A stretch of 64,000 nucleotides of DNA from Polaromonas sp. (lineage in GTDB: Bacteria; Pseudomonadota; Gammaproteobacteria; Burkholderiales; Burkholderiaceae_C): positions 1-64,000 of the forward strand of contig JAKFXR010000062.1 of the NCBI GenBank assembly GCA_021731285.1. Direction: 5' to 3'. A program made the position numbers and the translations under genes. Under the pieces are notes generated by a model. That model was not told the DNA's origin and ran no database searches. It saw only the letters and a list, made by a program, of their open reading frames with translations. Positions within the stretch are counted from its first letter, which is position 1; each line of letters begins with the position of its first letter. Positions 37,479-46,101 of this stretch are shown here, in pieces.

Positions 37479-38285
37479 ATGTCACCTGTTCACGCTCCTG
37501 CCCCGCTACACCCCGCCGTTCTGTCGGTCAACGTCAACAAGGTTGCCTTGCTGCGCAATACCCGGCACCTGGACATTCCCAATGTGCTGCGCGCCGCCCA
37601 GCTTTGCCTGGAGGCCGGCGCGCAGGGCATCACCGTGCATCCGCGCCCTGACGGGCGGCATATTCGCAGCGACGATGTGTACGAGCTGTCCGCGCTGATG
37701 AAAGACTGGCCAGACCGCGAGTTCAACATTGAGGGCAACCCTTTCCAGAACCTGATGGAGTTTGTGCGCAACCTGTCGGCCCGCGGCCTGCCGCTGCACC
37801 AGTGCACCTTTGTGCCTGACAGCGAAGACCAGCTCACCAGCGACCACGGCTGGAGCTTTCCGGCCGATGCCGCGCGCCTGAAGCCCCTGATAGAAGAAGC
37901 GCACAACCGTGGCGTGCGGGTCAGCCTGTTCATGGACCCGGTGCCCGAGGCCATGGCTGCTGCCAAGGCGGTGGGTGCGGACCGGGTTGAGCTTTACACC
38001 GAGACCTATGCGCGGGCCTGGGGCACACCGCGCAAAGGCAAGGTGCTGGAGCAGTTTGCGGTGGCTGCCCGTGCGGCCACGGCTGCGCACCTGGGCATCA
38101 ATGCCGGCCACGACCTCAACCGCGACAACCTCGCCGAGTTTTTGCACCAGGTGCCCGGTGTTCTGGAAGTGTCCATTGGTCACGCGCTGATCGCCGACGC
38201 GCTGGAGCTGGGCTACGACGCCACCGTCAGGGACTACCTGCGCTGCATGGACCAGGCTTTTGCGCCGGATTTCAAGCCCGCATGA
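37479..38285 (+). CDS. pdxJ: Pyridoxine 5'-phosphate synthase
   Basis: Condenses 1-deoxyxylulose 5-phosphate with 3-amino-2-oxopropyl phosphate. 268 residues; [15 protein letters not shown] near residue 12, [12 protein letters not shown] near 48, [11 protein letters not shown] near 208 and VSIGHALI near 233 are all conserved. The extension at the N terminus is short. It overlaps acpS by 4 bases. Confidence 0.96.
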   Translation: MSPVHAPAPLHPAVLSVNVNKVALLRNTRHLDIPNVLRAAQLCLEAGAQGITVHPRPDGRHIRSDDVYELSALMKDWPDREFNIEGNPFQNLMEFVRNLSARGLPLHQCTFVPDSEDQLTSDHGWSFPADAARLKPLIEEAHNRGVRVSLFMDPVPEAMAAAKAVGADRVELYTETYARAWGTPRKGKVLEQFAVAARAATAAHLGINAGHDLNRDNLAEFLHQVPGVLEVSIGHALIADALELGYDATVRDYLRCMDQAFAPDFKPA

Positions 38286-38713
38286 TTTACGGCGTGGGCA
38301 CCGATATCTGCGATATCCGGCGGGTGCGTGCCAGTTTCGAACGGCATGGCGAGCGGTTTGCCCAAAAAATCCTGAGCGACGCCGAGCTGGCCACCTGGAA
38401 GGCGCGCAGCGCCCGCTGGCCCGAGCGCGGCCTGCGTTACCTGGCCACCCGCTTTTCGGCCAAAGAGGCTTTCAGCAAGGCCGTGGGCATGGGTATGCGC
38501 CTGCCCATGAGCTGGCGCAACTGCGAAATTGCCAAAACCGCCAGCGGCAAACCCGAGATCGTGCTGCATGGCGCGCTCAAGGAATGGTTTGAGGCGCGTG
38601 GACTGAGGGCGCACGTCAGCGTCACCGACGAAACCGACTACGCCGCCAGTTTTGTGGTGGTCGAGCACAATCCGGCCGATAAAACCCATGCCGTCAATGC
38701 CGGTTCGCAATGA
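38282..38713 (+). CDS. acpS: Holo-ACP synthase
   Basis: Transfers phosphopantetheine from CoA to AcpP. 143 residues; [12 protein letters not shown] at the start and [15 protein letters not shown] in the middle are the two Mg/CoA-binding motifs. A typical AcpS with a slightly longer C terminus. The classical pdxJ-acpS pair. Confidence 0.95.
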   Translation: MIYGVGTDICDIRRVRASFERHGERFAQKILSDAELATWKARSARWPERGLRYLATRFSAKEAFSKAVGMGMRLPMSWRNCEIAKTASGKPEIVLHGALKEWFEARGLRAHVSVTDETDYAASFVVVEHNPADKTHAVNAGSQ

Positions 38714-38725
38714 AAATCTTCCCGC

Positions 38726-38819
38726 TTGTCATTGCGGACCTGATCCGCAATCCATGCCGCGCTGATTCGGCAATTGCGTTGTGCCTACATGGATCCCGGA
38801 TCGAGTCCGGGATGACAAG
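38726..38819. repeat. Palindromic intergenic repeat between acpS and nagZ
   Basis: Two facing hairpins: TTGTCATTGCGGACC...GATCCGCAATCCATG on the left and CATGGATCCCGGATC...TCCGGGATGACAAG on the right. The TGTCAT...ATGACA outer ends and the CATGG/CCATG inner ends are complementary. The wording matches a dispersed bacterial repeat I recall from several proteobacterial genomes. Confidence 0.7.
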
Positions 38820-38881
38820 ACCGGGCCAAACTTTCAACGAACACCAATGCAGCTAACCAGTTTTTTTAAACCAGAGTCCCC

Positions 38882-39940
38882 ATGAGCCAACACGCCCCCC
38901 TGATCATCGACATTGCCGGCCTTTCCCTGAGCAAAACCGACAAGCGCCGCCTCAAACACCCGCTGACCGGCGGCATCATCCTGTTTGCGCGCAACTGGGA
39001 AAACCGCGCCCAGCTCACTGCCCTGTGCAAGGACATCAAGAAAATACGCGCCGACCTGCTGATCTGCGTGGACCACGAAGGCGGCCGCGTGCAGCGCTTC
39101 AAAACCGATGGCTTCACCCACCTGCCGCCCATGCGCGCGCTGGGTGAGCTGTGGCTCAAAGACGCCATGGCCGCGACCAATGCCGCCACCGCCTGCGGCT
39201 ATGTGCTGGGCGCCGAGCTGCGCTCCTGCGGTGTGGACTTCAGCTTCACACCGGTGCTCGATCTGGACTTTGGCGAGAGCAGCGTGATCGGCGACCGCGC
39301 TTTTGCGCGCGACCCGCGTGTGGTCGGCCTGCTGGCCAAAAGCCTCATGCACGGCCTGCTGCAAAGCGGCATGGCCAACTGCGGCAAACATTTTCCCGGC
39401 CATGGTTTTGTGAAGGCCGACTCACACACCGACATCCCGGTGGACAAACGCAGCCTCAAGGCCATTCTGGCGGAGGACGCCGCGCCTTATGACTGGCTCA
39501 ACACCACGCTGACCAGCGTGATGCCGGCGCATGTGATCTACCCCAAGGTGGATGCGCGGCCGGCGGGCTTTTCGGAGAAATGGCTGACCTACATCCTGCG
39601 CGGGCAGCTTGGTTTTGGCGGCGCGATTTTCAGCGACGACCTGAGCATGGCCGGCGCCCGCATCATCGACGGCAAAGAGGTCAACTACACCGAGGCGGCG
39701 GTGGTCGCCTTGAACGCCGGCTGCGACATGGTCTTGCTCTGCAACCAGTCGGTGGACGGCGGCAAGGCGGTGGACGAGCTGCTGGACGGCATGGCCGAAG
39801 GTTTGCTCAAAGGCGCGTGGGAGGCCCTGGAGTCCAGCGAGCTGCGCCGGCTGGACTTGCTGCCTGCGACGCCAGCCATCGCCTGGGATGAGCTGATGGT
39901 GCACCCGGCCTATATGCACGCCATGGGCCTGATCCCCTGA
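38882..39940 (+). CDS. nagZ: Beta-N-acetylhexosaminidase NagZ
   Basis: Cytoplasmic glycosidase of peptidoglycan recycling (GH3). 352 residues. KHFPGHG (about 169-175), followed by DSHTD with the catalytic His H182, and the nucleophile Asp in IFSDDLSMAGA (about D252). Cuts GlcNAc from anhydro-muropeptides. It closes the lepA-to-nagZ block. Confidence 0.95.
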   Translation: MSQHAPLIIDIAGLSLSKTDKRRLKHPLTGGIILFARNWENRAQLTALCKDIKKIRADLLICVDHEGGRVQRFKTDGFTHLPPMRALGELWLKDAMAATNAATACGYVLGAELRSCGVDFSFTPVLDLDFGESSVIGDRAFARDPRVVGLLAKSLMHGLLQSGMANCGKHFPGHGFVKADSHTDIPVDKRSLKAILAEDAAPYDWLNTTLTSVMPAHVIYPKVDARPAGFSEKWLTYILRGQLGFGGAIFSDDLSMAGARIIDGKEVNYTEAAVVALNAGCDMVLLCNQSVDGGKAVDELLDGMAEGLLKGAWEALESSELRRLDLLPATPAIAWDELMVHPAYMHAMGLIP

Positions 39941-39978
39941 TTGGACGTCTGGGAGACCGACCTTCCGGGCGGAATATT

Positions 39979-39998
39979 GTATATGATGATAATATACA
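39979..39998 (+). promoter_or_regulatory. brnTA operator/promoter palindrome
   Basis: TGTATAT-GATGAT-ATATACA inverted repeat, 3 bases before the brnT ATG, with TATGAT inside as a possible -10. BrnTA is autoregulated by the BrnA-containing complex in known systems, so this is the likely operator. Transcripts starting here would have a very short or no leader. Confidence 0.65.
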
Positions 39999-40001
39999 TC
40001 A

Positions 40002-40304
40002 ATGATTGACCTGACCCGGATCGCCGGTTTCGACTGGGACAAAGGCAATGCCCGAAAAAATGAGAAGCACGGTGTGTCCACTGCAGAGGCGGAACAAATC
40101 TTCTTCAACGCGCCGCTGCTGTTTCTGGAAGATGTTGCGCATAGCCAAGGGGAGTCACGGCTTCATGCTTTGGGCAAAACGGACGAAGGGCGAACTCTGC
40201 ACATCACCTTCACTCTGCGGCAGTCTGAAACTTTGATCCGGGTTGTCTCAGCCCGGGACATGCACCGAAAGGAGCGAGCCATTTATGAACAAGCCGACGA
40301 ATAA
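40002..40304 (+). CDS. brnT: BrnT-family toxin (type II TA)
   Basis: 100 residues; DUF497/BrnT, a RelE-fold ribonuclease. GFDWDKGNARKNEKHGVS at about 9-26 and ITFTLRQSETLIRVVSARDMHRKERAIYE at the C terminus, split here as two blocks, are the family's hallmark (the final RxxxxxxERxxYE). It overlaps brnA by 20 bases. The AT-rich operator and isolated position suggest acquisition by transfer. Confidence 0.9.
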   Translation: MIDLTRIAGFDWDKGNARKNEKHGVSTAEAEQIFFNAPLLFLEDVAHSQGESRLHALGKTDEGRTLHITFTLRQSETLIRVVSARDMHRKERAIYEQADE

Positions 40305-40566
40305 AGCCATATCCAAGTTTGTGAGCGAAGCGCAGGAGCGTGCGTTCTGGGAGTCACGCGACCCCAAACACGACTCGGCCGAATACCTTGACTGGTCCAG
40401 GGCCCGCAAGGTTACTTTGCCGAATTTGAAGCCCACAACGAAAACAATCTCGTTGCGCCTTCCGCAGCATCTGCTGGACTCCATCAAAACCGCGGCAAAC
40501 GCACGCGATGTGCCTTACCAGTCGCTGATCAAGGTCTGGTTGCAGGAAAAGCTGCATAGCCACTGA
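40285..40566 (+). CDS. brnA: BrnA-family antitoxin
   Basis: 93 residues from ATG 40285, with AGGAG 10 bases before it. KTISLRLPQHLLDSIKTAANARDVPYQSLIK is the ribbon-helix-helix C-terminal domain that binds DNA (split around residues 55-85). The N-terminal half (SKFVSEAQERAFWESRD) is the toxin-binding part. Together with brnT it forms a complete system. Confidence 0.9.
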   Translation: MNKPTNKAISKFVSEAQERAFWESRDPKHDSAEYLDWSRARKVTLPNLKPTTKTISLRLPQHLLDSIKTAANARDVPYQSLIKVWLQEKLHSH

Positions 40567-40572
40567 GGCGCG

Positions 40573-41082
40573 TTAGCCAGGGGGTGCCCACGGCGCCTCA
40601 CCCCCCGCATCCACATGCGTCAAGTACAGCCGCAAGTCCAGCTCAAACTGGTGGTACTGCGGCTCCATGTAGGTGCACAGCTGATAGAAGGCCTTGTCGT
40701 GCGCCTTTTCCTTCAAATGCGCCAGCTCATGCACCGTGATCATGCGCAAAAACTCGATCGGCACCTCCTTGAACAGGCTGGCCACACGGATCTCGCGCTT
40801 GCTCTTGAGCTTGCTGCCCTGCACCCTTGACACCGTGGTGTGTGTGCCCAGAGCGTGGGCAATCACCTGCAGCTTGCTGTCATAGGCGACTTTGCTCAGT
40901 GCATCTGCATTGCGCAAGAACTCGTTCTTCAGAGCTATCACATAGCCATACAGCGCCTTGTCGGTGCGTATGTCGTGTGTGCTGGGGTACTTCTTTTGCA
41001 GCATGGTCCCCAGACGGTTCTGCGTGACCAGTTCTTGCACCTGGACTTGCAGGGTATCGGGGTAGCCCGTCAGGTAGTTCAT
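40573..41082 (-). CDS. YgjP-type metallopeptidase (DUF45)
   Basis: 169 residues from ATG 41082. HELAHLKEKAHDKAFY has zinc ligands H118 and H122 with Glu119, and H128 as a third. DUF45/YgjP fits; short, no signal peptide, so cytoplasmic. An in-frame TTG 12 bases upstream is an alternative start. It converges with brnA. Substrate unknown. Confidence 0.85.
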   Translation of the reverse strand: MNYLTGYPDTLQVQVQELVTQNRLGTMLQKKYPSTHDIRTDKALYGYVIALKNEFLRNADALSKVAYDSKLQVIAHALGTHTTVSRVQGSKLKSKREIRVASLFKEVPIEFLRMITVHELAHLKEKAHDKAFYQLCTYMEPQYHQFELDLRLYLTHVDAGGEAPWAPPG

Positions 41083-41183
41083 GGTGCTTGTCAATCGGGC
41101 ATGGGCAGCCTGCGATTTTAGTGGTGCGCGTCAAGAAGGCCGCCATTCACCGGCCTGAGACCGATTCTTGCTAAGCTGACTGT

Positions 41184-42413
41184 ATGGACCTTCCATTTGC
41201 ACCAGAACCTTCGGCCGCTGCCGGCGCGCCGCCGCCCCTGATCAACCTCGCGCTGCAGGGCGGCGGCTCGCACGGTGCTTTCACCTGGGGCGTGCTCGAT
41301 GCACTGCTCGACGACGGCCGGCTCGACATTGAAGGCATCAGCGGCACCAGCGCTGGCGCCATGAATGCCGTGGCCCTGGCGCACGGGTTTGCGCTGTCTG
41401 AAGGCAAAACCCGCATCCAGCGGCACGAGGCAGCACGCCAGGCGCTGGACAATTTCTGGAACGGCATTGTCGACATGGGCGCGCTCTCGTCATCCCTGTC
41501 CAAAATGCAGCGTGCACCGTTTGGCATTTTGTTTGGCCTCATGGGCACGGGCAACTCATCGACCAAGCTCTGGACGGACGCGATGACGCGCTACTGGTCC
41601 AGCTCCATGTCGCCCTACCAGAGCAACCCGTTTGACATCAACCCGCTCAAAGACTTTCTGGAAAAGCAGGTGGACTTTGACCGCCTGGCCGCCGCCCGCC
41701 AACCCGAAACGCCCAAAGTGTTTGTGGTCGCCACCCGGGTTGCCAGCGGCAAGGCCGAGGTGTTCTCGGGCAAGCGCCTGACGGCCAGCGCCGTCATGGC
41801 CTCGGCCTGCCTGCCCATGGTGTTTCAGGCGGTGGAGATCGATGGTGACCACTACTGGGACGGGGGCTACTCCGGCAACCCCGGCATTCACCCGCTGATC
41901 TACCGCTGCGACAGCCGCGACATTGTGCTGGTGCAGATCAACCCCATCCTCAGAAGCAAGCTGCCCACCACCTCGGCTGAAATTGCCAACCGCGTCAACG
42001 AGATCACCTTCAACGCCGCCCTGATTGCCGAAATGCGCGCCATCGACTTTGTCAAACGCCTGCTCGCAGAAGGCAAGCTGGAGGCCGCGCACTACAAAGA
42101 CGTGCTGATGCACCGCATAGACGGCGGCCAGGCGCTGGAAAAGTTTGAAGCGGCCACACGCGCATCGACAGAAAAGGGCCTGATCCATTCACTGCGCGAC
42201 CTGGGCATGTTGTGCGGCAAGGAGTGGCTGCAAAAACGCTTTACCTCCCTGGGCATCAAGAGCACCCTCAACATCACCCGCGACTACCTGGACGACCTGC
42301 GCATGCCGGTGGAAAAGGCTGAGCCGGCGCCTGCAGTCCCTGCGACTCTTGCAGCTGACCCAACAGCGCCGGCGCCACCGCCGGTGTTTCCGCCTGGGGC
42401 GGGGTTGCTGTAA
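41184..42413 (+). CDS. Patatin-like phospholipase
   Basis: 409 residues. Oxyanion motif QGGGSHGAF at 25-33, nucleophile S56 in GISGTSAGAM, and Asp at about 226 in YWDGGYSGNP complete the Ser-Asp dyad. A C-terminal region of about 90 residues (HSLRDLGMLCGKEW) and a Pro/Ala tail follow. No signal peptide. Likely acts on phospholipids or polyhydroxyalkanoate-associated lipids, but the substrate cannot be told. Confidence 0.9.
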   Translation: MDLPFAPEPSAAAGAPPPLINLALQGGGSHGAFTWGVLDALLDDGRLDIEGISGTSAGAMNAVALAHGFALSEGKTRIQRHEAARQALDNFWNGIVDMGALSSSLSKMQRAPFGILFGLMGTGNSSTKLWTDAMTRYWSSSMSPYQSNPFDINPLKDFLEKQVDFDRLAAARQPETPKVFVVATRVASGKAEVFSGKRLTASAVMASACLPMVFQAVEIDGDHYWDGGYSGNPGIHPLIYRCDSRDIVLVQINPILRSKLPTTSAEIANRVNEITFNAALIAEMRAIDFVKRLLAEGKLEAAHYKDVLMHRIDGGQALEKFEAATRASTEKGLIHSLRDLGMLCGKEWLQKRFTSLGIKSTLNITRDYLDDLRMPVEKAEPAPAVPATLAADPTAPAPPPVFPPGAGLL

Positions 42414-42675
42414 TTCTGGATCGCTATTTGCTATTAAATGAGTAGCAAACTATGTCCATCCTGAAAGGGCGGAGTGCCGATTTGCTTCAGAAGGGATGGT
42501 CAATTGGGCGCCGTGAGCCTGGGAGCTGCTTGCTATTGATCCAACCGGCTGCTCGCCCTTTAAATTCGGGAAGATTTTGCTATAAAAAATGTAGCGATTT
42601 TGCTGCGGCTATAGTGCGGGTACCGCATCCGCGCAGGCCTTCGTCGCCAGTTGTTTTTACGTTAATTACATCGAA
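42414..42675. repeat. AT-rich intergenic region with hairpins
   Basis: 262 bases. TTTGCTATTAAATGAGTAGCAAA (42428-42450) is an inverted repeat, and GCTATAAAAAATGTAGC (42579-42595) is a second. CTGCGGCTATAGTGCGGGTA begins a 22-base word at 42604-42625 that recurs at 45143-45164 with one mismatch. No gene was recognised. Confidence 0.5.
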
Positions 42676-43065
42676 ATGCTGAATCTCGGGCCTACCGTCA
42701 GTCTTCGCCAAGCGGCAACCCTTGGGGCTTTCATGGCTGCTTTTGCATTTGTTCCAATTTTCGTTGTACGAACTATGCTGATGGGTTTCGACTGGAAGTT
42801 TGCCTGTGCTGCCGCTGTAAGTCTGGTCGTCGCGTGGAGTGTCAAACTGGATTGGAATGCGTTGATGACAGCCATATTGCTTGGGGCCGGCTGGTATGGC
42901 GTCATAGTCAGCGCCCGTTTCTATTTCGGTTTCTCGGGCATGCCAACGGGCGTCTACGTTCCTCCATTTGGATGGGCAGGGGTCGGAGTCTGTTTGGTGA
43001 TCCTTCTTGTCACGGGGCACATAAGGGTGAAGGCTGCAAAGGACAAGCGTCGTGAAGAAATATAA
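42676..43065 (+). CDS. Hypothetical four-helix membrane protein
   Basis: 129 residues with four hydrophobic segments (about 14-33, 40-56, 64-82, 97-116) and a basic tail. I recognise no family. Its composition is less GC-biased than the neighbours (many codons ending in A or T). Its TAA stop lies inside the TAAC start of an attC-like element, as in integron cassettes. Confidence 0.6.
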   Translation: MLNLGPTVSLRQAATLGAFMAAFAFVPIFVVRTMLMGFDWKFACAAAVSLVVAWSVKLDWNALMTAILLGAGWYGVIVSARFYFGFSGMPTGVYVPPFGWAGVGVCLVILLVTGHIRVKAAKDKRREEI

Positions 43066-43117
43066 CTGGGCGCCCAAGCTGGACGCCTTCAGCGCCCCTC
43101 GGCTTCGGCGTTAGAAC
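43060..43117 (+). other. attC-like recombination site (candidate)
   Basis: Starts ATATAAC (43060-43066; consensus RYYYAAC, one mismatch) and ends GTTAGAA (consensus GTTRRRY, last base off). In between, CAAGCTGGACGCC on the left and TCGGCTTCGGCGTTAG on the right resemble the L'' and L' arms of attC (AAGC-G pairs with CGGCTT). It overlaps the stop of one ORF and ends 3 bases before the ATG of the next, the normal cassette geometry. No integrase in the window. Confidence 0.5.
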
Positions 43118-43119
43118 CC

Positions 43120-43428
43120 ATGCGCGTCCGACGAGTCGTTGCCACCTTCGCACTGGTCCTGGTTGGAGTTACCTTCGCAGCGTGGGCTTGGCTTCAATAC
43201 AGCAGCGCGAGCAACCATTTAGCGGTTCGTAGCGCATGTGAAGGCATTCCCACTGGCAGCGTCCTTGTCGACGCGCTTGATCGCTTTAAGTCACTAGGGG
43301 AATATGCGATCCACCACGAGAACGACGGCGTGACGATAGTTCGCGTTCCCGGTTCCGCCGCTTGCCGTTGCAAGATCATCGCCGACAACGGAAAAGTCCT
43401 CAATGTCCGAGCGATGTGTGCACACTGA
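43120..43428 (+). CDS. Hypothetical single-helix membrane-anchored protein
   Basis: 102 residues with an N-terminal helix (about 6-26) that is a signal peptide or anchor, then a small domain with Cys at ACEG and CRCK and near the end (MCAH). No family recognised. Starts 3 bases after the attC-like site. No second attC was seen after it. Confidence 0.55.
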   Translation: MRVRRVVATFALVLVGVTFAAWAWLQYSSASNHLAVRSACEGIPTGSVLVDALDRFKSLGEYAIHHENDGVTIVRVPGSAACRCKIIADNGKVLNVRAMCAH

Positions 43429-43518
43429 TCAGCTCTGCCATCTCGAACGCCAGGCCCGCAGTGGCATGCACTATGAACCCGAGGGCCAGCCTTTTTCGGG
43501 CAAGCCTCACAATTCAGA

Positions 43519-44205
43519 ATGGCCATGAACCAGTTCACCCTCTACTCCGGCCCGCTCAGCATGTTTGGTGCGAAGGTCGAAATCGCCGCGCGCGAGAAGG
43601 GCCTCCTGTTTGAGCTGGTGATGGTGCCGTTTGACTTTGACCTCGGCTACACGCCCAAACACCCCGAGGTGCTGCGCATCAACCCCAAACGCCAGGTGCC
43701 CGTCCTCGCGCATGGCGACGTTGAGCTTTTCGACTCCACGCAGCTGTTTGAGTACCTGGAGGACCGTTGGCCCGAGCCACCCCTTTGGCCCCGGTCTGTT
43801 GCTGCGCGAGCGGAAGCGCGCAAGCAGGAGCACTCGTCTGACGAAGTGTTCTTCCCCCACGTCATCCGCTTGATGGGCATGCGCGCCAACCCCGACCCTG
43901 TCGAGGCGCCGGAGTGGAAGAGCGCGAAGGCGGGCATTGAGGCCTATTACTTGCGGATGGAGCAACTGCTTGCCGACCGGGAATACATCGCCGGTCAGTA
44001 CAGCTACGCAGACATTGCTTTTTACATGGCGCAGTTCTTTGCCGCACGTCACACGGTTCCTCTAACGGCGGAGCATTCCAATCTCTTGGCATGGCGCGGC
44101 CGCATGATTGCCCGGCCACCCGTGAAGCTGGTCGTCGGCGCCATGGTGGACTACCTGCGCAGCCAGGGCAAAGTGGTGCCCGAGCTTGGCGCCCAAACCG
44201 CGTAG
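43519..44205 (+). CDS. Glutathione S-transferase family protein
   Basis: 228 residues. The N-terminal thioredoxin-like half has LYSGPLSMFGAKVEIAAREKG and INPKRQVPVL, with the conserved cis-Pro; ELFDSTQLFEYLEDRWP is the Ser/Glu that binds the gamma-glutamyl group. The C-terminal helical domain includes AGQYSYADIAFYMA. The class is not clear. In a run with the EamA transporter (23 bases on). Confidence 0.88.
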   Translation: MAMNQFTLYSGPLSMFGAKVEIAAREKGLLFELVMVPFDFDLGYTPKHPEVLRINPKRQVPVLAHGDVELFDSTQLFEYLEDRWPEPPLWPRSVAARAEARKQEHSSDEVFFPHVIRLMGMRANPDPVEAPEWKSAKAGIEAYYLRMEQLLADREYIAGQYSYADIAFYMAQFFAARHTVPLTAEHSNLLAWRGRMIARPPVKLVVGAMVDYLRSQGKVVPELGAQTA

Positions 44206-44227
44206 CCAGCCCTTGCCAGAGCATGCC

Positions 44228-45118
44228 ATGTCGCTTGCACGAACCATTGCCCTGACCTCACTGGCCATGATGGCGTTTGCGGGCAATTCAATTCTCTGCA
44301 GGCTCGCTCTCAAAGACACCAGCATTGACGCAGCCAGCTTTACTTCGATTCGATTGTTTTCCGGAGCGGTGACGCTTTGGCTGCTGGTGCGGATGAATGG
44401 CGGCACCCTTCCCGGCAGGGGAAATTGGCCGTCGGCATTGGCCTTGTTTGCTTATGCTGCGGGCTTTTCATTTGCCTATGTGAGCCTGCCCGCCGCAACG
44501 GGCGCGTTGTTGCTGTTTGGTGCGGTCCAGGCAACGATGATCGGCCGCGGCATCTGGACGGGAGAACGCCTGCGGCGACTGCAGCTTGCCGGACTTGTGC
44601 TTGCCCTCGCTGGCCTGGTTGGTCTGTTGTTGCCAGGCCTGACGGCACCGCCTCTGTATGGCTCTCTGTTGATGTTGGGAGCCGGGGTTGCGTGGGGCAT
44701 TTATTCTTTGCGCGGCAAGGGTGCAGGTGACCCCACGCGGGTGACGGCGGGGAATTTCCTGCGAGCGGTTCCCGTCGCGGGAGTATTAAGCGCAATTACC
44801 TACCAGGGCGCATCACTGGATGGCGCAGGAGTCATGTACGCAGTCGCGTCGGGCGCACTGGCTTCCGGAATAGGCTATGCCATCTGGTACACCGCATTGC
44901 CCGCGCTGCGGGCTGTCAATGCCGCGACTGTGCAACTCAGTGTTCCTGTTATTGCGGCCCTGGGCGGTATCATTTTTCTCGGTGAGGCCGTGACCCTGCG
45001 CTTTGTGTTGGCGTCCGTTGCCATACTCGGGGGAATCGGGCTGGTTATTCTGCAAAAAGAAGGTGCTGTCGACGCCCAGCAAATCGCACCGGCCGATACC
45101 GCTTCAGGGCGCGGCTGA
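44228..45118 (+). CDS. EamA/DMT-superfamily transporter
   Basis: 296 residues from ATG 44228 with about ten hydrophobic segments, an internal two-fold repeat, and GYAIWYTALPALRAVNAATVQLSVPVIAAL in the second half (split near residue 220), typical of EamA. Probably exports small metabolites. Close to the glutathione transferase gene. An upstream in-frame start overlapping that gene was rejected. Confidence 0.88.
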   Translation: MSLARTIALTSLAMMAFAGNSILCRLALKDTSIDAASFTSIRLFSGAVTLWLLVRMNGGTLPGRGNWPSALALFAYAAGFSFAYVSLPAATGALLLFGAVQATMIGRGIWTGERLRRLQLAGLVLALAGLVGLLLPGLTAPPLYGSLLMLGAGVAWGIYSLRGKGAGDPTRVTAGNFLRAVPVAGVLSAITYQGASLDGAGVMYAVASGALASGIGYAIWYTALPALRAVNAATVQLSVPVIAALGGIIFLGEAVTLRFVLASVAILGGIGLVILQKEGAVDAQQIAPADTASGRG

Positions 45119-45142
45119 GTTCGATCAGCAGCCCTCAAATGC

Positions 45143-45164
45143 TGAGGCTATAGTGCGGGTACCG
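45143..45164. repeat. Second copy of a 22-base direct repeat
   Basis: CTGAGGCTATAGTGCGGGTA starts here; the sequence matches 42604-42625 with one mismatch. It contains TATAGT (45149-45154), a possible -10 box. The two copies bracket the orphan ORFs, the glutathione transferase and the EamA gene. Confidence 0.6.
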
Positions 45165-45191
45165 AAAACCTCATGACTGACAGGAGAGCAC

Positions 45192-45653
45192 TTGCGGCTG
45201 CATCGAATTGACCCCCAGCTATCGCCAGCCGTGCAGGACGCGTGCAAACACCTTGCGGTTGCATCCGAGATGGTTCAGGCTAACCTGGACCTCTACAAGC
45301 GCAAGGGCTTTGTCTCGCCGTGGACGAGCTATCTGGCAGAAAAGGACGGGGATATCGTTGGAACCTGCGGGTTTGCAGGTCCTCCAGTGAATGGAGAAGC
45401 CGAAATCGCCTACTTCACGTTCCCCGGAAATGAAGGCAAGGGCATCGCCAGCGAGATGGCCGCCGCACTCATGCGCGAGGCGCGGAAAACTGCAACTGCG
45501 GAGGTCTTCATCGCACACACCTTGCCCGAGGAAGGGGCGTCGACCATGGTCCTGAAGCGGCTCGGCTTCGAGTGTGTGGGTGTCATTGAACATCCGGAAG
45601 ACGGTCCGGTCTGGAAGTGGCGCGAAGGGAAAAGGGCACATGATGAAGCCTGA
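45192..45653 (+). CDS. GNAT-family N-acetyltransferase
   Basis: 153 residues from TTG 45192, preceded by AGGAG 5 bases away. AEIAYFTFPGNEGKGIASEMAAAL contains the acetyl-CoA loop (NEGKGIA), and HTLPEEGASTMVLKRLGFE is the typical RimJ-type block. Substrate unknown. Confidence 0.85.
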   Translation: MRLHRIDPQLSPAVQDACKHLAVASEMVQANLDLYKRKGFVSPWTSYLAEKDGDIVGTCGFAGPPVNGEAEIAYFTFPGNEGKGIASEMAAALMREARKTATAEVFIAHTLPEEGASTMVLKRLGFECVGVIEHPEDGPVWKWREGKRAHDEA

Positions 45654-45669
45654 ACTTTCCACCTAAAGC

Positions 45670-46098
45670 ATGAACACGCCCACATCTCCACCCCATCGAC
45701 CCGCCGTAATCCTCGCTCCTGGCGAAGGCCGGCCCTACCCCATGGGCCGCATCTCTGCTGTGTTCAAGGCCGATGGTGCGGAAACCGCGGGCGGGTATTC
45801 GATCTCCGAGTGGTGGCTGGAGCCGCATACGCAAGGCCCGGGAGCGCATGCGCATCCCGAGGACGACACTTTTTATGTCCTCGAAGGTGTGATGAGTTTT
45901 TTCGTCAATGGCGCGTGGATAGACGCCGCGAAGGGATCGTTCGTGCTCGTGCCTGGCGGCTCTCCGCACGATTTTGAGAACCGCAGCGCCGTGCGTGCGG
46001 GCATTTTGAATTTCTCCGCGCCGGGCAACTTCGAGCAGCACATGCCTGACATTACCCAGTGGTTTGCCGAGCACCCGCCGGGCCGCGCCGGCAGCTGA
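45670..46098 (+). CDS. Cupin domain protein
   Basis: 142 residues. HTQGPGAHAHPEDDTFYVLEG has the metal ligands of cupin motif 1 (split near residues 54-74), and VPGGSPHDFENRS carries the motif 2 His. A single-domain beta-barrel, small-molecule dioxygenase or binding protein. Ends 3 bases before convergent lysS. Confidence 0.88.
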   Translation: MNTPTSPPHRPAVILAPGEGRPYPMGRISAVFKADGAETAGGYSISEWWLEPHTQGPGAHAHPEDDTFYVLEGVMSFFVNGAWIDAAKGSFVLVPGGSPHDFENRSAVRAGILNFSAPGNFEQHMPDITQWFAEHPPGRAGS

Positions 46099-46101
46099 GG
46101 A

